NCBI RefSeq assembly: GCF_023639785.1
Contig: NZ_CP098325.1
Location: 2,666,001 to 2,730,000, forward strand
Length of the DNA stretch: 64,000 bases
Source of the DNA: Leclercia adecarboxylata
Lineage (GTDB): Bacteria; Pseudomonadota; Gammaproteobacteria; Enterobacterales; Enterobacteriaceae
Direction: 5' to 3'
This document shows positions 51,701 through 61,092 of this stretch, piece by piece; position 1 is the stretch's first letter, and each line of letters begins with the position of its first letter. The position numbers were made by a program, and so were the translations under genes. Below the pieces are notes generated by a model that was given only the letters and a program-made list of their open reading frames with translations, had not been told where the DNA came from and made no database searches.

Positions 51701-52482
51701 CGGGTCTGCGGAACGTTGGAGCCCCAGGCAATGATGTAGCTGGAGTTATACCAGTCTGCGGATTCCGGTACGTCGGTCTGTTCACCCCAGGTCTGCGGAG
51801 AGGCAGGCGGCAGGTCACAGTACCAGTCGTAGAAGCTCAGGCAGGTACCGCCGATCAGGGACAGATAGCGGGCGCCCGAGGCATAGGAAACCATCGACAT
51901 CGCCGGGATCGGTGAGAAGCCAGCCACACGGTCCGGGCCGTAGGTTTTCACGGTGTAGACGTTGGAGGCAGCGATCAGTTCGTTCACTTCCTGCCAGGAG
52001 GAGCGCACAAAGCCACCGCGACCGCGGGCCTGTTTGAAGCTCTTCGCTTTGTCGGCGTCTTCGATAATAGAGGCCCAGGCCAGCACCGGATCGCTGTGCT
52101 GCGCTTTCGCTTCGCGCCACATCTTCATCAGGCGTTTACGCATCAGCGGATATTTCAGGCGGTTAGCGCTGTACAGGTACCAGGAGTAGCTGGCGCCACG
52201 TGGGCAGCCGCGCGGTTCGTGGTTTGGCATATCCGGGCGGGTGCGTGGGTAGTCGGTCTGCTGCATTTCCCAGGTCACGAGACCATTTTTAACGAAAATC
52301 TTCCAGCTGCAGGAGCCGGTGCAGTTTACGCCGTGGGTAGAACGCACCACTTTGTCATGTTGCCAACGCTGACGGTAACCGTCTTCCCAGTCCCGGTTAG
52401 TCTCCAGAACCTGGCCGTGCCCATCGGCAAAAGTTTCACCCTTCTGTTTGAAGTAGCGAAACCGGTCCAAAAATTTGCTCAT
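48739..52482 (-). CDS. narG: Respiratory nitrate reductase A alpha subunit NarG
   Basis: The catalytic, cytoplasm-facing subunit that reduces nitrate to nitrite. At 1247 residues it equals E. coli NarG. The N-terminal [4Fe-4S] site uses a histidine in place of the first cysteine (His50, Cys54, Cys58 in THGVNCTGSCSW). The molybdenum-ligand aspartate is expected in the YNSSYIIAWGSN region (about 221-232). Bis-MGD binding regions follow. First gene of narGHJI; the FNR and NarL sites upstream make it anaerobic- and nitrate-induced. Confidence 0.99.
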   Translation of the reverse strand: MSKFLDRFRYFKQKGETFADGHGQVLETNRDWEDGYRQRWQHDKVVRSTHGVNCTGSCSWKIFVKNGLVTWEMQQTDYPRTRPDMPNHEPRGCPRGASYSWYLYSANRLKYPLMRKRLMKMWREAKAQHSDPVLAWASIIEDADKAKSFKQARGRGGFVRSSWQEVNELIAASNVYTVKTYGPDRVAGFSPIPAMSMVSYASGARYLSLIGGTCLSFYDWYCDLPPASPQTWGEQTDVPESADWYNSSYIIAWGSNVPQTRTPDAHFFTEVRYKGTKTVAVTPDYAEIAKLCDLWLAPKQGTDAAMALAMGHVMLREFHLDKPSQYFTDYVRKYTDMPMLVMLEERDGYYAAGRMLRAADLVDALGQENNPEWKTVACNSSGELVAPNGSIGFRWGEKGKWNLEQRNGTTGEETELRLSILGSQDEIADVGFPYFGGEGSEHFNKVELQNVLMHKLPVKRLQLADGSNALVTTVYDLTLANYGLERGLGDENCATSYDEVKAYTPAWAEQITGVPRAHIIRTAREFADNADKTHGRSMIIVGAGLNHWYHLDMNYRGLINMLIFCGCVGQSGGGWAHYVGQEKLRPQTGWQPLAFALDWQRPARHMNSTSYFYNHSSQWRYETVTAQELLSPMADKSRYTGHLIDFNVRAERMGWLPSAPQLGTNPLRIAEEAKKAGMTPVDYTVKSLKEGSIRFAAEQPENGKNHPRNLFIWRSNLLGSSGKGHEYMLKYLLGTENGIQGKDLGKQGGVKPEEVEWQDNGLDGKLDLVVTLDFRLSSTCLYSDIVLPTATWYEKDDMNTSDMHPFIHPLSAAVDPAWESKSDWDIYKDIAKKFSEVCVGHLGKETDVVTLPIQHDSAAELAQPLDVKDWKKGECDLIPGVTAPHIIPVERDYPATYERFTSIGPLMEKIGNGGKGIAWNTQSEMDLLRKLNYTKADGPAKGQPMLNTAIDAAEMILTLAPETNGQVSVKAWAALSEFTGRDHTHLALNKEDEKIRFRDIQAQPRKIISSPTWSGLEDEHVSYNAGYTNVHELIPWRTLSGRQSLYQDHQWMRDFGESLLVYRPPIDTRSVKAVMGAKSNGNPEKALNFLTPHQKWGIHSTYSDNLLMLTLSRGGPIVWMSEADAKDLGIEDNDWIEVFNSNGALTARAVVSQRVPAGMTMMYHAQERIVNLPGSEITEQRGGIHNSVTRITPKPTHMIGGYAQLAYGFNYYGTVGSNRDEFVVVRKMKNINWLDGEGNDQVQESVK

Positions 52483-52568
52483 CGGGTATCTCCTGTATGG
52501 AGCCTGTGGCTCTCTAAATCGACATTGCTGATTTGCTGCGAAGGTAACGCTATGAAAGATGGCGGGAA

Positions 52569-52582
52569 TTGATAACGATCAA
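52569..52582. promoter_or_regulatory. FNR box of narG promoter
   Basis: TTGATAACGATCAA matches FNR consensus TTGAT-N4-ATCAA exactly, 87 bases before the narG start. This reproduces the FNR site centred near -41.5 in E. coli narG. Confidence 0.92.
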
Positions 52583-52619
52583 GAGGAGCCGGGGATGTTA
52601 AGGGGGGTAAATTTTGCAC

Positions 52620-52635
52620 TACCACTAAAGCGGTA
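52620..52635. promoter_or_regulatory. NarL/NarP 7-2-7 site upstream of narG
   Basis: TACCACT, two bases, AGCGGTA: two heptamers in the inverted 7-2-7 order, both matching TACYNMT. A further heptamer, AGGGGTA, stands at 52726-52732. Distant NarL sites with IHF bending are known for E. coli narG. Confidence 0.8.
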
Positions 52636-52818
52636 CAAATTTTATTAAATTATGTTTCTGTTTTATAAGGTTATTTTAAAATTATCGTACAAAACAATCC
52701 AGGCCATTTCACCCCGGTGGTATTAAGGGGTAGGCCATCCTGTTTAGCGATGGCGATCGCAGCGGCTGCAGGCTGACGGCGTTTGAACCTTTAAGTATGT
52801 TGTAACTAAAAATAACGT

Positions 52819-52845
52819 AAAAAAAGCGCGGCACCAGGCCGCGCT
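52819..52845 (-). terminator. narK terminator
   Basis: AGCGCGGC/GCCGCGCT stem (52825-52832 and 52838-52845) with a five-base loop and a T-run on the minus strand, twenty bases past the narK stop. Confidence 0.85.
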
Positions 52846-52864
52846 AACGGATAATCAAACTGAC

Positions 52865-54259
52865 TTACTTTTTATTAGAATTCCGTCCGTATACCAGCCA
52901 GGTGACAAACACGCAGGCGATATAGAAAATCAGGAACACCTTCATGGCGCCTGCCGGTGAGCCGGTCAGGTCCAGCGAGATACCAAAGGCTTTCGGGATG
53001 AAGAACCCGCCAATCGCGCCGATGGCTGAAATAAAGCCCAGTGCGGCGGCGGTGTCGGTGGCCGCTTCACGCATTGCCTGCTCCTCGGTTCCGCCCTGCG
53101 CTTTAACGCGATCCATCGTCAGTTTACGGAAGATCACTGAAATCATCTGGAAGGTAGAGGCGCTACCCAGCCCGGCGGTCAGGAACAGCACCATAAACAC
53201 CGCGAAGAAGGCCCCGAAGTTGCCGCCCACGCCGTTAACCGGCAGGGTCATGAACAGCAGCGCACAGAAGACAGCCATCACCACAAAGTTTACCAGCGTG
53301 ACGCGGGTGCCGCCCAGACGGTCGGAGATCATCCCGCCGGTAGAACGTGCCAGCGCGCCAATAAACGGACCGAAGAAGGCATAGTGCAGGATCTGCACAT
53401 CCGGGAACTGGGTCTTCGACAGCATGGCAAACCCGGCAGAGAAGCCGATGAATGAGCCGAACGTGGCCAGATAGAGCAGCGCCATGATCCACAGGTGGGC
53501 ACGCTTAAGCACCGGCAGCTGTTCACTGAGGGAGGCTTTCGAGGCGGCCAGATCGTTCATACCAAACCATGCCGCCAGGGTGAAGATCACCAGGAACGGC
53601 ACCCAGATCCATGCGGCGTTCTGCAGGAAGAGGTACGAGCCATCGGCCTGCTCAACGCCTGCGCCGCCAAATGCGGCAAAGATCCCGACCGAGATCGCCA
53701 AGGGTGCAATCAGCTGCATTACGCTGACGCCCATGTTGCCCAGGCCGCCGTTGATCCCCAGCGCCCCGCCCTGCTTTTGCTTAGGGAAGAAGAAGCTGAT
53801 ATTCGCCATGCTGGAGGCAAAGTTTGCACCCGCGAAGCCACACAGCAGAGAGATAATCACGAAGACGCTGAACGGCGTAGAGGTATCCTGTACCGCAAAG
53901 CCCAGCCAGACGCACGGGATGATCATGATCCCGGTACTGAACGCGGTCCAGCGGCGACCACCGAACAGCGGCACCATAAAAGCGTAAGGGACACGCAGCA
54001 GCGCACCGGAGAGCGCAGGCAGTGCGGTTAACATAAACAGCTGGTCGGTGGTAAACGTAAAGCCCACTTTTGGCAGGTTGACGGCGACAGCGCTGAACAA
54101 CATCCAGACGCAGAATGCCAGCAGCAGGCAGGGAACGGAAATCCACAGATTACGACTGGCGACACGTTGACCACGCTGTTGCCAGAACGCCGGATCTTCC
54201 GGACGCCACTCGGTAATGACTGCGCCAGAATCCCTTTCGGGGGTAGTTGAGTGACTCAT
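52865..54259 (-). CDS. narK: Nitrate/nitrite antiporter NarK
   Basis: A 464-residue MFS transporter of the NNP family with twelve helices, exchanging nitrate for nitrite during respiration. The nitrate signatures GFAGANFASSMANISFFFP (about 138-156) and GALGINGGLGNMGV (about 162-175) are clear, along with a second arginine-containing motif region near residue 305. The ATG at 54259 was chosen because AGAGG is spaced five bases before it; the GTG at 54265 would overlap this site. It is divergent from narX, with FNR and NarL sites between. Confidence 0.97.
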   Translation of the reverse strand: MSHSTTPERDSGAVITEWRPEDPAFWQQRGQRVASRNLWISVPCLLLAFCVWMLFSAVAVNLPKVGFTFTTDQLFMLTALPALSGALLRVPYAFMVPLFGGRRWTAFSTGIMIIPCVWLGFAVQDTSTPFSVFVIISLLCGFAGANFASSMANISFFFPKQKQGGALGINGGLGNMGVSVMQLIAPLAISVGIFAAFGGAGVEQADGSYLFLQNAAWIWVPFLVIFTLAAWFGMNDLAASKASLSEQLPVLKRAHLWIMALLYLATFGSFIGFSAGFAMLSKTQFPDVQILHYAFFGPFIGALARSTGGMISDRLGGTRVTLVNFVVMAVFCALLFMTLPVNGVGGNFGAFFAVFMVLFLTAGLGSASTFQMISVIFRKLTMDRVKAQGGTEEQAMREAATDTAAALGFISAIGAIGGFFIPKAFGISLDLTGSPAGAMKVFLIFYIACVFVTWLVYGRNSNKK

Positions 54260-54317
54260 AGACACCTCTGATTCTCAAAAGATGCTGCAAAGATCAGGGT
54301 TTTAAGCGGGCGGGAAG

Positions 54318-54331
54318 TTGATATAAATCAA
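54318..54331. promoter_or_regulatory. FNR box of narK promoter
   Basis: TTGATATAAATCAA is an exact match to the FNR consensus, 59 bases before the narK start. Putative NarL heptamers TACTGCT (54420-54426) and ATGGGTA (54494-54500) lie further out in the narK-narX gap. Confidence 0.9.
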
Positions 54332-54568
54332 CGGGAAGGCGGGCAAATTTTCGGCCCTGAATTCGCCATCCTCCAAAGTGAGTAGCGTTTTTCGGTAAAA
54401 AAGGTGTGGTTTTTCACGGTACTGCTACCCCCGACGATGCCCCTCCTCCCATTCACCTCTTCTATGGCAATTAGTGGGTAATCCTTTTGGGGTATGGGTA
54501 TACTCCAGGGGTTGCCTGAGAATAGAGCCCTTGCCGAGTCCAGGCATTGTCAGGAGCCAGACTGCCCT

Positions 54569-56365
54569 ATGTTTAAACGCTGCTTTTCACCCTTAACGCT
54601 GGTTAACCAACTGGTGCTGATTGTCATGCTGTCTACCGCCATCGGTGTGACAGGGATGGCGATCTCCGGCTGGCTGGTGCAGGGCGTTCAGGGCAGCGCC
54701 CATGCCATTAACAAGGCCGGTTCGCTGCGCATGCAGAGCTACCGCCTGCTGGCGGCGATCCCGCTGGAAGATAAAGATCGGGCACTGCTCGACGAAATGG
54801 AAGCCACGGCGTTCAGCCCTGAGCTGGAGACCGCCGCGCGTCGGGATAATCAGCAGGCCCAGCTGAAGGCTCTGCAGACTTACTGGCATACCCAGCTGAT
54901 GCCCGGGCTGCGGCAGGCGCGTAACCCGGATGCGGTAGCTACGGACGTATCGGGTTTTGTTAGCCGTCTGGATAATCTGGTTTCGGCCTTCGACCACAGC
55001 ACCGAGCTGCGTATTGCGCGGGTGGTATTGATGCAGCAGCTGATGGCAGTATTTATGGGCCTGCTGCTGGTGTTCACCATCCTCTGGCTGCGCGCCCGGC
55101 TGCTGCACCCCTGGCGCCAGCTGCTGGCGATGGCCCGCGCCGTGACCCAGCGTGATTTTACCCAGCGCGCGCACATTACCGGGCGCAACGAGATGGCGAT
55201 GCTCGGCGAGGCGCTGAACACCATGTCCGGCGAACTGGCAGAAAGTTACGCGGTACTTGAGCAGCGGGTACAGGAAAAAACCGCCGGGCTGGAGCAGAAA
55301 AACGAGATCCTCTCCTTCCTCTGGCAGGCCAACCGCCGCCTGCACTCCCAGGTGCCGCTGTGCGAACGTCTGTCGCCGGTGCTCAACGGATTGCAGAATC
55401 TGACCCTGCTGCACGATATTGAATTACGCGTGTATGACCTGGAAGATGAAGATAACCATCAGGAATTTACCTGTCAGTCCGATGCCAGCTGCGATGAAAT
55501 TGGCTGTCGCCTGTGCCCGCGCGGCCTGCCGCCCCTGACCACCAGCGGCACCACCCTGAAATGGCGCCTGGCGGATAACCTGACCCAGTACGGTATCTTA
55601 CTGGCGACGCTCCCGGCCGGACGCCATCTCAGCCACGATCAGCAGCAGCTGGTGGATACGCTGGTAGAGCAACTGACCGCGACCCTGGCCCTCGACCGTC
55701 ATCAGGAAAAACAGCAGCAGCTGATCGTGATGGAAGAGCGCGCCACCATCGCCCGGGAGCTGCACGACTCTATCGCCCAGTCGCTCTCCTGCATGAAGAT
55801 GCAGGTCAGCTGTCTGCAGATGCAGGACGCGGAACTGCCGGAGAGCCACAAACAGCTGCTGAGCCAGATCCGCAACGAGCTGAACACCTCCTGGGTGCAG
55901 CTGCGCGAGCTGCTGACCACCTTCCGCCTGCAGCTGACGGAGCCCGGGCTGCGTCCGGCGCTGGAAGCCAGCTGCCAGGAGTTCAGCGCCCGGCTCGGCT
56001 TTACCGTCTCGCTGGACTACCAGCTGCCGCCGCGTTTTGTGCCGTCGCATCAGGCCATTCATCTGCTGCAGATTGCCCGGGAAGCGTTAAGCAACGCGCT
56101 GAAACACGCCGGGGCTACGGCGGTCTCGCTTACCGTGAGCCAGCACGGCAACCAGGTCAGACTGGTGGTCCGAGACAACGGCTGTGGCATTCCGGAGAAC
56201 GCCGAAAGAAGTAACCATTATGGTCTGATTATTATGCGTGACCGCGCACAAAGCCTGCGTGGAGATTGTCAGGTCCGCCCCGGCGAATCTGGCGGAACAG
56301 ACGTCATCGTCACTTTTATTCCCGAAAAGCCTCTTTTCACTGCTCAAGGAGAACATCATGTCTAA
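54569..56365 (+). CDS. narX: Nitrate/nitrite sensor histidine kinase NarX
   Basis: A 598-residue membrane sensor. Two helices (about 15-37 and 150-172) flank a periplasmic domain with the nitrate-binding P-box ([18 protein letters not shown], about 45-62). Then come HAMP, a cysteine-rich signalling module ([12 protein letters not shown]), the HisKA_3 domain with phosphoacceptor His399 in [12 protein letters not shown], and the C-terminal ATPase. The ATG at 54569 gives the E. coli length; AGGAG is twelve bases upstream. The stop overlaps narL by eight bases. Confidence 0.98.
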   Translation: MFKRCFSPLTLVNQLVLIVMLSTAIGVTGMAISGWLVQGVQGSAHAINKAGSLRMQSYRLLAAIPLEDKDRALLDEMEATAFSPELETAARRDNQQAQLKALQTYWHTQLMPGLRQARNPDAVATDVSGFVSRLDNLVSAFDHSTELRIARVVLMQQLMAVFMGLLLVFTILWLRARLLHPWRQLLAMARAVTQRDFTQRAHITGRNEMAMLGEALNTMSGELAESYAVLEQRVQEKTAGLEQKNEILSFLWQANRRLHSQVPLCERLSPVLNGLQNLTLLHDIELRVYDLEDEDNHQEFTCQSDASCDEIGCRLCPRGLPPLTTSGTTLKWRLADNLTQYGILLATLPAGRHLSHDQQQLVDTLVEQLTATLALDRHQEKQQQLIVMEERATIARELHDSIAQSLSCMKMQVSCLQMQDAELPESHKQLLSQIRNELNTSWVQLRELLTTFRLQLTEPGLRPALEASCQEFSARLGFTVSLDYQLPPRFVPSHQAIHLLQIAREALSNALKHAGATAVSLTVSQHGNQVRLVVRDNGCGIPENAERSNHYGLIIMRDRAQSLRGDCQVRPGESGGTDVIVTFIPEKPLFTAQGEHHV

Positions 56366-57008
56366 TCAGGAGCCCGCTACAATCCTGTTGATCGACGACC
56401 ATCCGATGCTGCGCACCGGTGTTAAACAACTTATCAGCATGGCGTCGGATATTACCGTCGTGGGCGAAGCCAGCAACGGGGAACAAGGTATTGAACTGGC
56501 CGAGGCCCTCGATCCTGATTTGATCCTGCTCGACCTGAACATGCCCGGCATGAACGGCCTCGAAACCCTGGATAAGCTGCGTGAAAAATCTCTCTCCGGG
56601 CGCGTGGTGGTTTTCAGCGTCTCCAATCATGAAGAGGACGTGGTCACCGCCCTGAAACGCGGTGCCGACGGCTATCTGCTGAAGGATATGGAGCCAGAAG
56701 AGTTGCTCAAATCGCTGCAACAGGCGGCAGCCGGTGACATGGTGCTGAGCGAAGCGTTAACCCCGGTGCTGGCCGCCAGCCTGCGCGCCAACCGCGCCAC
56801 CTCCGACCGTGACGTCAGCCAGTTGACCCCGCGTGAGCGCGATATCCTGAAGCTGATTGCCCAGGGGCTGCCGAACAAGATGATCGCCCGCCGTCTGGAC
56901 ATCACCGAAAGTACGGTCAAAGTACACGTGAAACATATGCTGAAGAAAATGAAGCTGAAGTCACGCGTGGAAGCGGCGGTCTGGGTGCATCAGGAGCGCA
57001 TTTTCTGA
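56358..57008 (+). CDS. narL: Nitrate response regulator NarL
   Basis: A 216-residue LuxR-type response regulator. The receiver domain holds the phosphoacceptor Asp59 in [13 protein letters not shown], and the C-terminal helix-turn-helix includes [15 protein letters not shown] and [13 protein letters not shown] (about 185-197). It binds TACYNMT heptamers, such as those found before narG and narK here. AAGGAG precedes the ATG, which lies inside the end of narX. A two-base gap separates its stop from that of ychO. Confidence 0.98.
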   Translation: MSNQEPATILLIDDHPMLRTGVKQLISMASDITVVGEASNGEQGIELAEALDPDLILLDLNMPGMNGLETLDKLREKSLSGRVVVFSVSNHEEDVVTALKRGADGYLLKDMEPEELLKSLQQAAAGDMVLSEALTPVLAASLRANRATSDRDVSQLTPRERDILKLIAQGLPNKMIARRLDITESTVKVHVKHMLKKMKLKSRVEAAVWVHQERIF

Positions 57009-57010
57009 GG

Positions 57011-58417
57011 TTACTCGTCCGGCAGCAGCGTCCAGCGCGGATCGTCCTCTGGCAGCGCCAGTAGCGGCTGCGTCAGGGCAAGCGTGATCTCATTGGAGGA
57101 GACACGCTGCCCCGCCTCATCTTCCACTACCACCGACAGCCGCCAGCGGTTGCTCGCCCCCTCGCTGTTATCCCATGCCGGCAGGATAATGCTCCAGCCC
57201 TCGGTGTCACTGGCGTTCGCCGGTGAGGTGAGACTCAGGGCCTGAACATCCCCCTGCCAGTGCAGCGAATGCACGCCGTGACGGCTGCGAATGTCCAGTT
57301 TCAGCATCACCGTTTCTCCCGGCTTAAGATCCCAGGGCGGCGTCGCCAGCCACACCGAGAGGGTTTTACGCTGGCGGAACTCCAGCACCGGCAGGTTCTG
57401 GCGTTCAGGCGGATCGTAGCGGCTGCCACGCAGGGAGCGGCTTTCGGCCACTTCGCCAGCGGAGAGCTGTTTTTTAAGCGGCACCCCGAAGCGGTAGTTG
57501 AGCTTCAGGCCGAGGTTGTTCTGGCTCACCCCGCTCTCCCCCTGCTTATGTCCAGCGGAAAATGTCACCAGCGGCACCGGGGTATAATCCAGCCCAAGGT
57601 TTACCGCCAGCGGGTTATGGTATCCGGTGCCGGTCTGGAACAGATCCACGCTGTCGCCAAAATATTGTTCAAAGCTGACGCTGGTGTTGAGGTGATGCCA
57701 GAACGGCAGCCAGGCTTTGGCGGTGACATCATATCCGCGCGCCATGCGCTGCTCCTGCACCTCAGAGCTGTCACGCCAGCTGGCAAACGGCTGATAGTAG
57801 TTAGCCGACAGGCGCAGGTATTCCCCCCAGGCTTCGGCGCCCAGCCCGGCGCGCTGGAGATTCTCATCGAGCAGGTTGTCGTAAAAGGTGTTGTAACCAA
57901 GCAGCCATTTGCCCGCCACCCAGCGCTGGCCGATGCCCGCATTGCTGACCAGGCCGTCCTCCTGCTGGGTCAGGCCAAGCTGGCTCCAGGTGAGGTAGCG
58001 GTTATTGTCCTGCCAGGGGATGAACCAGCTGCCTTTGCTCCCGGTGAAGCGCCCCTCGTCGTTGACCAGCAGATCGACGCTGGCATTGCCCCACGGCGAA
58101 AGCCACGACTCAATGTGCTGATTGACCTCCTGGCTGACGGCCTCCCGCACCTGCCCCAGGGCAAACTGCCGGGCCTGCTCCTCGGTGGTCAGGCCGTTGT
58201 CGGTCATGCTGGCTTCACCGAACGCTTTCGCCATCTCCGCCAGATGCTTCTCCCCTTCTCCCGTCGGCGTCGCCATGCCTAAGTCCGGCAGGCTGTCGCC
58301 ATTGTTGTCGAACGGGTTTTGCGCCTGATGGATGAAGGAATTCGGGGCAGCGTGAACGGCTCCGGCGTAACAGAGGAGGAGGAACAGCGAACGCATGCGG
58401 GGAGATACAACTATCAC
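57011..58417 (-). CDS. ychO: Intimin/invasin-like outer membrane protein YchO
   Basis: A 468-residue inverse-autotransporter-like protein. It has a Sec signal peptide of about 23 residues (RSLFLLLCYAGAVHA core), then an invasin-type beta-barrel domain, with ESWLSPWGNASVDLLV and GYNTFYDNLLDENLQRAG as hallmarks, and an Ig-like C-terminal region (about 360-468). There is no long passenger, as in E. coli YchO. The start GTG 58417 aligns with the E. coli start; the ATG at 58396 is an alternative. It is convergent on narL and upstream of it lies a REP element. Confidence 0.92.
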   Translation of the reverse strand: MIVVSPRMRSLFLLLCYAGAVHAAPNSFIHQAQNPFDNNGDSLPDLGMATPTGEGEKHLAEMAKAFGEASMTDNGLTTEEQARQFALGQVREAVSQEVNQHIESWLSPWGNASVDLLVNDEGRFTGSKGSWFIPWQDNNRYLTWSQLGLTQQEDGLVSNAGIGQRWVAGKWLLGYNTFYDNLLDENLQRAGLGAEAWGEYLRLSANYYQPFASWRDSSEVQEQRMARGYDVTAKAWLPFWHHLNTSVSFEQYFGDSVDLFQTGTGYHNPLAVNLGLDYTPVPLVTFSAGHKQGESGVSQNNLGLKLNYRFGVPLKKQLSAGEVAESRSLRGSRYDPPERQNLPVLEFRQRKTLSVWLATPPWDLKPGETVMLKLDIRSRHGVHSLHWQGDVQALSLTSPANASDTEGWSIILPAWDNSEGASNRWRLSVVVEDEAGQRVSSNEITLALTQPLLALPEDDPRWTLLPDE

Positions 58418-58525
58418 CGTCGTGAAAGGTAGCCTGTGTAGTCAGAAACAGAGTTAATACCTTAACGTGATTGAGGAAAAATGACAGCGCTGTGGGAAAT
58501 TTCAGGAATATCCTGAAGTTTTATT

Positions 58526-58579
58526 GCCGGGTGGCGCTGCGCTTACCCGGCCTACGCGGGTAAGCGCAGCGCATCAGGC
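58526..58579. repeat. REP-type repeat between nasA and ychO
   Basis: GCCGGGTGGCGCTGCGCTTACCCGGCCTAC-type unit (58526-58555) followed by an imperfect inverted partner (58556-58579). It shares the same core as the REP pair at 44287-44357 and lies immediately past the nasA stop codon, where it would also fold in the nas transcript end. Confidence 0.8.
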
Positions 58580-58581
58580 GA

Positions 58582-61092
58582 TCAGGCCCGCACGGAAAGC
58601 ATCCCCTTCAGCTCCGGCACGCAGGAGCCGCAGTTGGTGCCGCAGCGTAACGTTGCCCCCAGCGCCGCGGCGGAGTCGCATCCTTCGGCAATCGCCTCAC
58701 GAATGGCGTTTTCGCCCACGCTAAAACAGCTGCAGATAATGCGCCCCTGCTCCACGCGCTCGCCGGGATTCTGTCCGTTCAGCAGGGCGTGACGCTCCGC
58801 CAGTTCTACCGGCGCGGTGTGAAATGCCGCCTCGATAACGTTATGCGCCAGCCCCGGCAGATGAGTGCCTTGCCAGAAGCCGAGCATAAGTTCCCCCTGA
58901 TGCCAGGCAAGCAGACTGCTGCGCTCGCCGGTCCGGGCGATTTGCAGCTGCCAGCCCTGCCCGCTGCAGTGCGCTAACAGCCAGTCCCACAGCGGCTTAT
59001 CCCCGGCCAGGGTCAGGCGTGATACCCCGGTCGCCGCCTTGCGCCACCAGCAGACAAACCCCGGCAACGTCAGCGCGGCCCGGCTGTAAAGCTCCCCCTG
59101 CCAGGCGGGCTGCCACGGCATCAGCCGCACTGCCGTCTGCTTGCTCTCCGGCTGACCGGAATGGGGATCGCAGCGCCCTTCCACCACTGCATTGACCTTA
59201 CCCTGGCGGGAAAAGCAGCTGTTCCAGTGCATCGGAACGAACAGTTGCCCGGCGGGCTGGCCGTCGTTGATCCGCGCCCGGGCCACCATCAACCCGCGCG
59301 GGGCGCTGATCCGCGCCAGCTGTCCCTCCTGCATTCCCAGCCGGGCGGCATCCTGCGGCGAGATATCCACCGTCGGCTCATCGCTGTGCTGCATCAGGCG
59401 CGGCACGTAGCCGGTGCGGGTCATGGTGTGCCACTGATCGCGAATGCGTCCGCTGTTGAGGGTAAAGGGATAGAGCACACTCCCGGTGGCGCCGTGGCGC
59501 TGCGGGATAACGGGGATCAAGCGCCCACGCGTGAAGACCTCGCGGTTGACGGGCCACTGCCAGGGCGTCAGCCCGTCCCACGCGTCGCGGGTCAGCTGCG
59601 CCAGCGCCGCAAGGTTCAGCATCCGCTCGCCCTGATTCTCAAACGCCGTCAGGGCAGCGTGTTCGGTGAAGATGGCGTGGGGATGGTCCCAGGCGAACGC
59701 CGCGCCATGGCCCAGCCGCTCAGCGATGCGGGCGATGATCCACCAGTCGGGTTTTGCTTCGCCAGGTGCTGGCAGAAAGGCGCGCTGGCGGGAGATGCGG
59801 CGTTCGGAGTTGGTCACCGTACCCTCTTTTTCGCCCCAGCCCAGCGCCGGGAAGCGGATGTGGGCGAAGCGGCTGGTGTCAGTGTCGCGCATCACCTCCG
59901 AGACCATCACCAGCGGACAGGCGGCCAGGGCCTGACACACCGCATGGCTGTCCGGCAGGGAGACCGCCGGGTTGGTCCCCATGATCCACACCGCCTTCAC
60001 TTCGCCACGGGCAATGGCTTCAAACAGCTCCACCGCCATCAGCCCCGGGGTCTGCGCCAGCCGCTCGGTTCCCCAGAAACGGGCCACGCGGCTCAGATCG
60101 TCCGGGATGAAGTTCATGTGCGCCGCCAACTGGTTCGCCAGCCCGCCGACCTCGCGCCCGCCCATCGCATTGGGCTGACCGGTCAGCGAAAACGGCCCGC
60201 AGCCCTCGCGGCCAATTTTACCGCTCGCCAGATGGACGTTGATTATGGCATTGCACTTGTCGCTGCCGCTGGTGGACTGGTTGATCCCCATGGTGTAGAG
60301 CGTCACCGCCCGCGGGGCGGCGGTAAACCAGCTGTAGAACGTTGCAACGTCGTCCGGCGGCAGGCCGCAAAAATTGGCCACCCGCTCAGGCGGCCAGTCA
60401 CCGGCCTGGGCAGGATCAATGGCGTTGAGCAGGCCGACAAACAGCCCCGCATCGCTACCCGGCGTCAGGGCCAGATGCAGGTCGGCGATATCGCAGGTCG
60501 CGGTGCGGCGCGGGTCGATCACCACCACCTTCAGCGCCGGATTAGCGGCGCGCGCCTGCACCAGCCGCTGATAGAGCACCGGATGGGTCCAGGCGGCATT
60601 TGAACCCACCAGCACCACCAGATCGGTTTTTTCGACGTCCTCATAGCTGCACGGCACCACGTCTTCGCCGAAGGCCCGCTTGTAGCCCACCACCGCCGAG
60701 GACATGCACAGCCGGGAGTTGGTGTCGATATTGGCCGCGCCGATAAAGCCCTTCATCAGCTTGTTGGCAGCGTAGTAATCCTCCGTCAGCAGCTGGCCCG
60801 AGGCATAAAAGGCCACCGCCTGCGGCCCGTATTTGTCGATAATGTCCCGCAGCCGCTCTCCCGCGAGATCCAGCGCCTGCTCCCAGCTCACCGGCTGGTC
60901 GTTCACCTCCGGTTGCAGCAGGCGGCCCGCCAGGCCGGTGGTCTCCCCGAGCGATGAGCCTTTCACACACAGGCGGCCAAAGTTGGCCGGGTGGCTGTCG
61001 TCGCCGCGCACGCTTACCTCGCCGTTTTCAACCCGGGCGATCACCCCGCAGCCCACGCCACAGTAAGGACAGGTCGTCTGGGTTTCCGTCAT
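58582..61092 (-). CDS. nasA: Assimilatory nitrate reductase catalytic subunit NasA
   Basis: Reduces nitrate to nitrite in the cytoplasm for nitrogen assimilation. An 836-residue bis-MGD molybdoenzyme. The N-terminal [4Fe-4S] cluster is held by Cys8, Cys11, Cys15 and Cys42 (CPYCGVGCGV, RLCVKG). The Mo-ligand cysteine is in NSRLCMSSAV (about 130). A C-terminal BFD-like [2Fe-2S] domain has Cys787/Cys789 (CSCF) and Cys817-Cys824 (CGTNCGSC), as in Klebsiella NasA. It overlaps nasB by four bases. Expression probably depends on NtrC and NasR; their control region lies beyond the window. Confidence 0.95.
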   Translation of the reverse strand: MTETQTTCPYCGVGCGVIARVENGEVSVRGDDSHPANFGRLCVKGSSLGETTGLAGRLLQPEVNDQPVSWEQALDLAGERLRDIIDKYGPQAVAFYASGQLLTEDYYAANKLMKGFIGAANIDTNSRLCMSSAVVGYKRAFGEDVVPCSYEDVEKTDLVVLVGSNAAWTHPVLYQRLVQARAANPALKVVVIDPRRTATCDIADLHLALTPGSDAGLFVGLLNAIDPAQAGDWPPERVANFCGLPPDDVATFYSWFTAAPRAVTLYTMGINQSTSGSDKCNAIINVHLASGKIGREGCGPFSLTGQPNAMGGREVGGLANQLAAHMNFIPDDLSRVARFWGTERLAQTPGLMAVELFEAIARGEVKAVWIMGTNPAVSLPDSHAVCQALAACPLVMVSEVMRDTDTSRFAHIRFPALGWGEKEGTVTNSERRISRQRAFLPAPGEAKPDWWIIARIAERLGHGAAFAWDHPHAIFTEHAALTAFENQGERMLNLAALAQLTRDAWDGLTPWQWPVNREVFTRGRLIPVIPQRHGATGSVLYPFTLNSGRIRDQWHTMTRTGYVPRLMQHSDEPTVDISPQDAARLGMQEGQLARISAPRGLMVARARINDGQPAGQLFVPMHWNSCFSRQGKVNAVVEGRCDPHSGQPESKQTAVRLMPWQPAWQGELYSRAALTLPGFVCWWRKAATGVSRLTLAGDKPLWDWLLAHCSGQGWQLQIARTGERSSLLAWHQGELMLGFWQGTHLPGLAHNVIEAAFHTAPVELAERHALLNGQNPGERVEQGRIICSCFSVGENAIREAIAEGCDSAAALGATLRCGTNCGSCVPELKGMLSVRA

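Noticed and set aside
49186..51915. Two long plus-strand ORFs opposite narG
   Set aside because: Antisense shadows of narG with His/Gln/Arg-rich composition and no ribosome sites.
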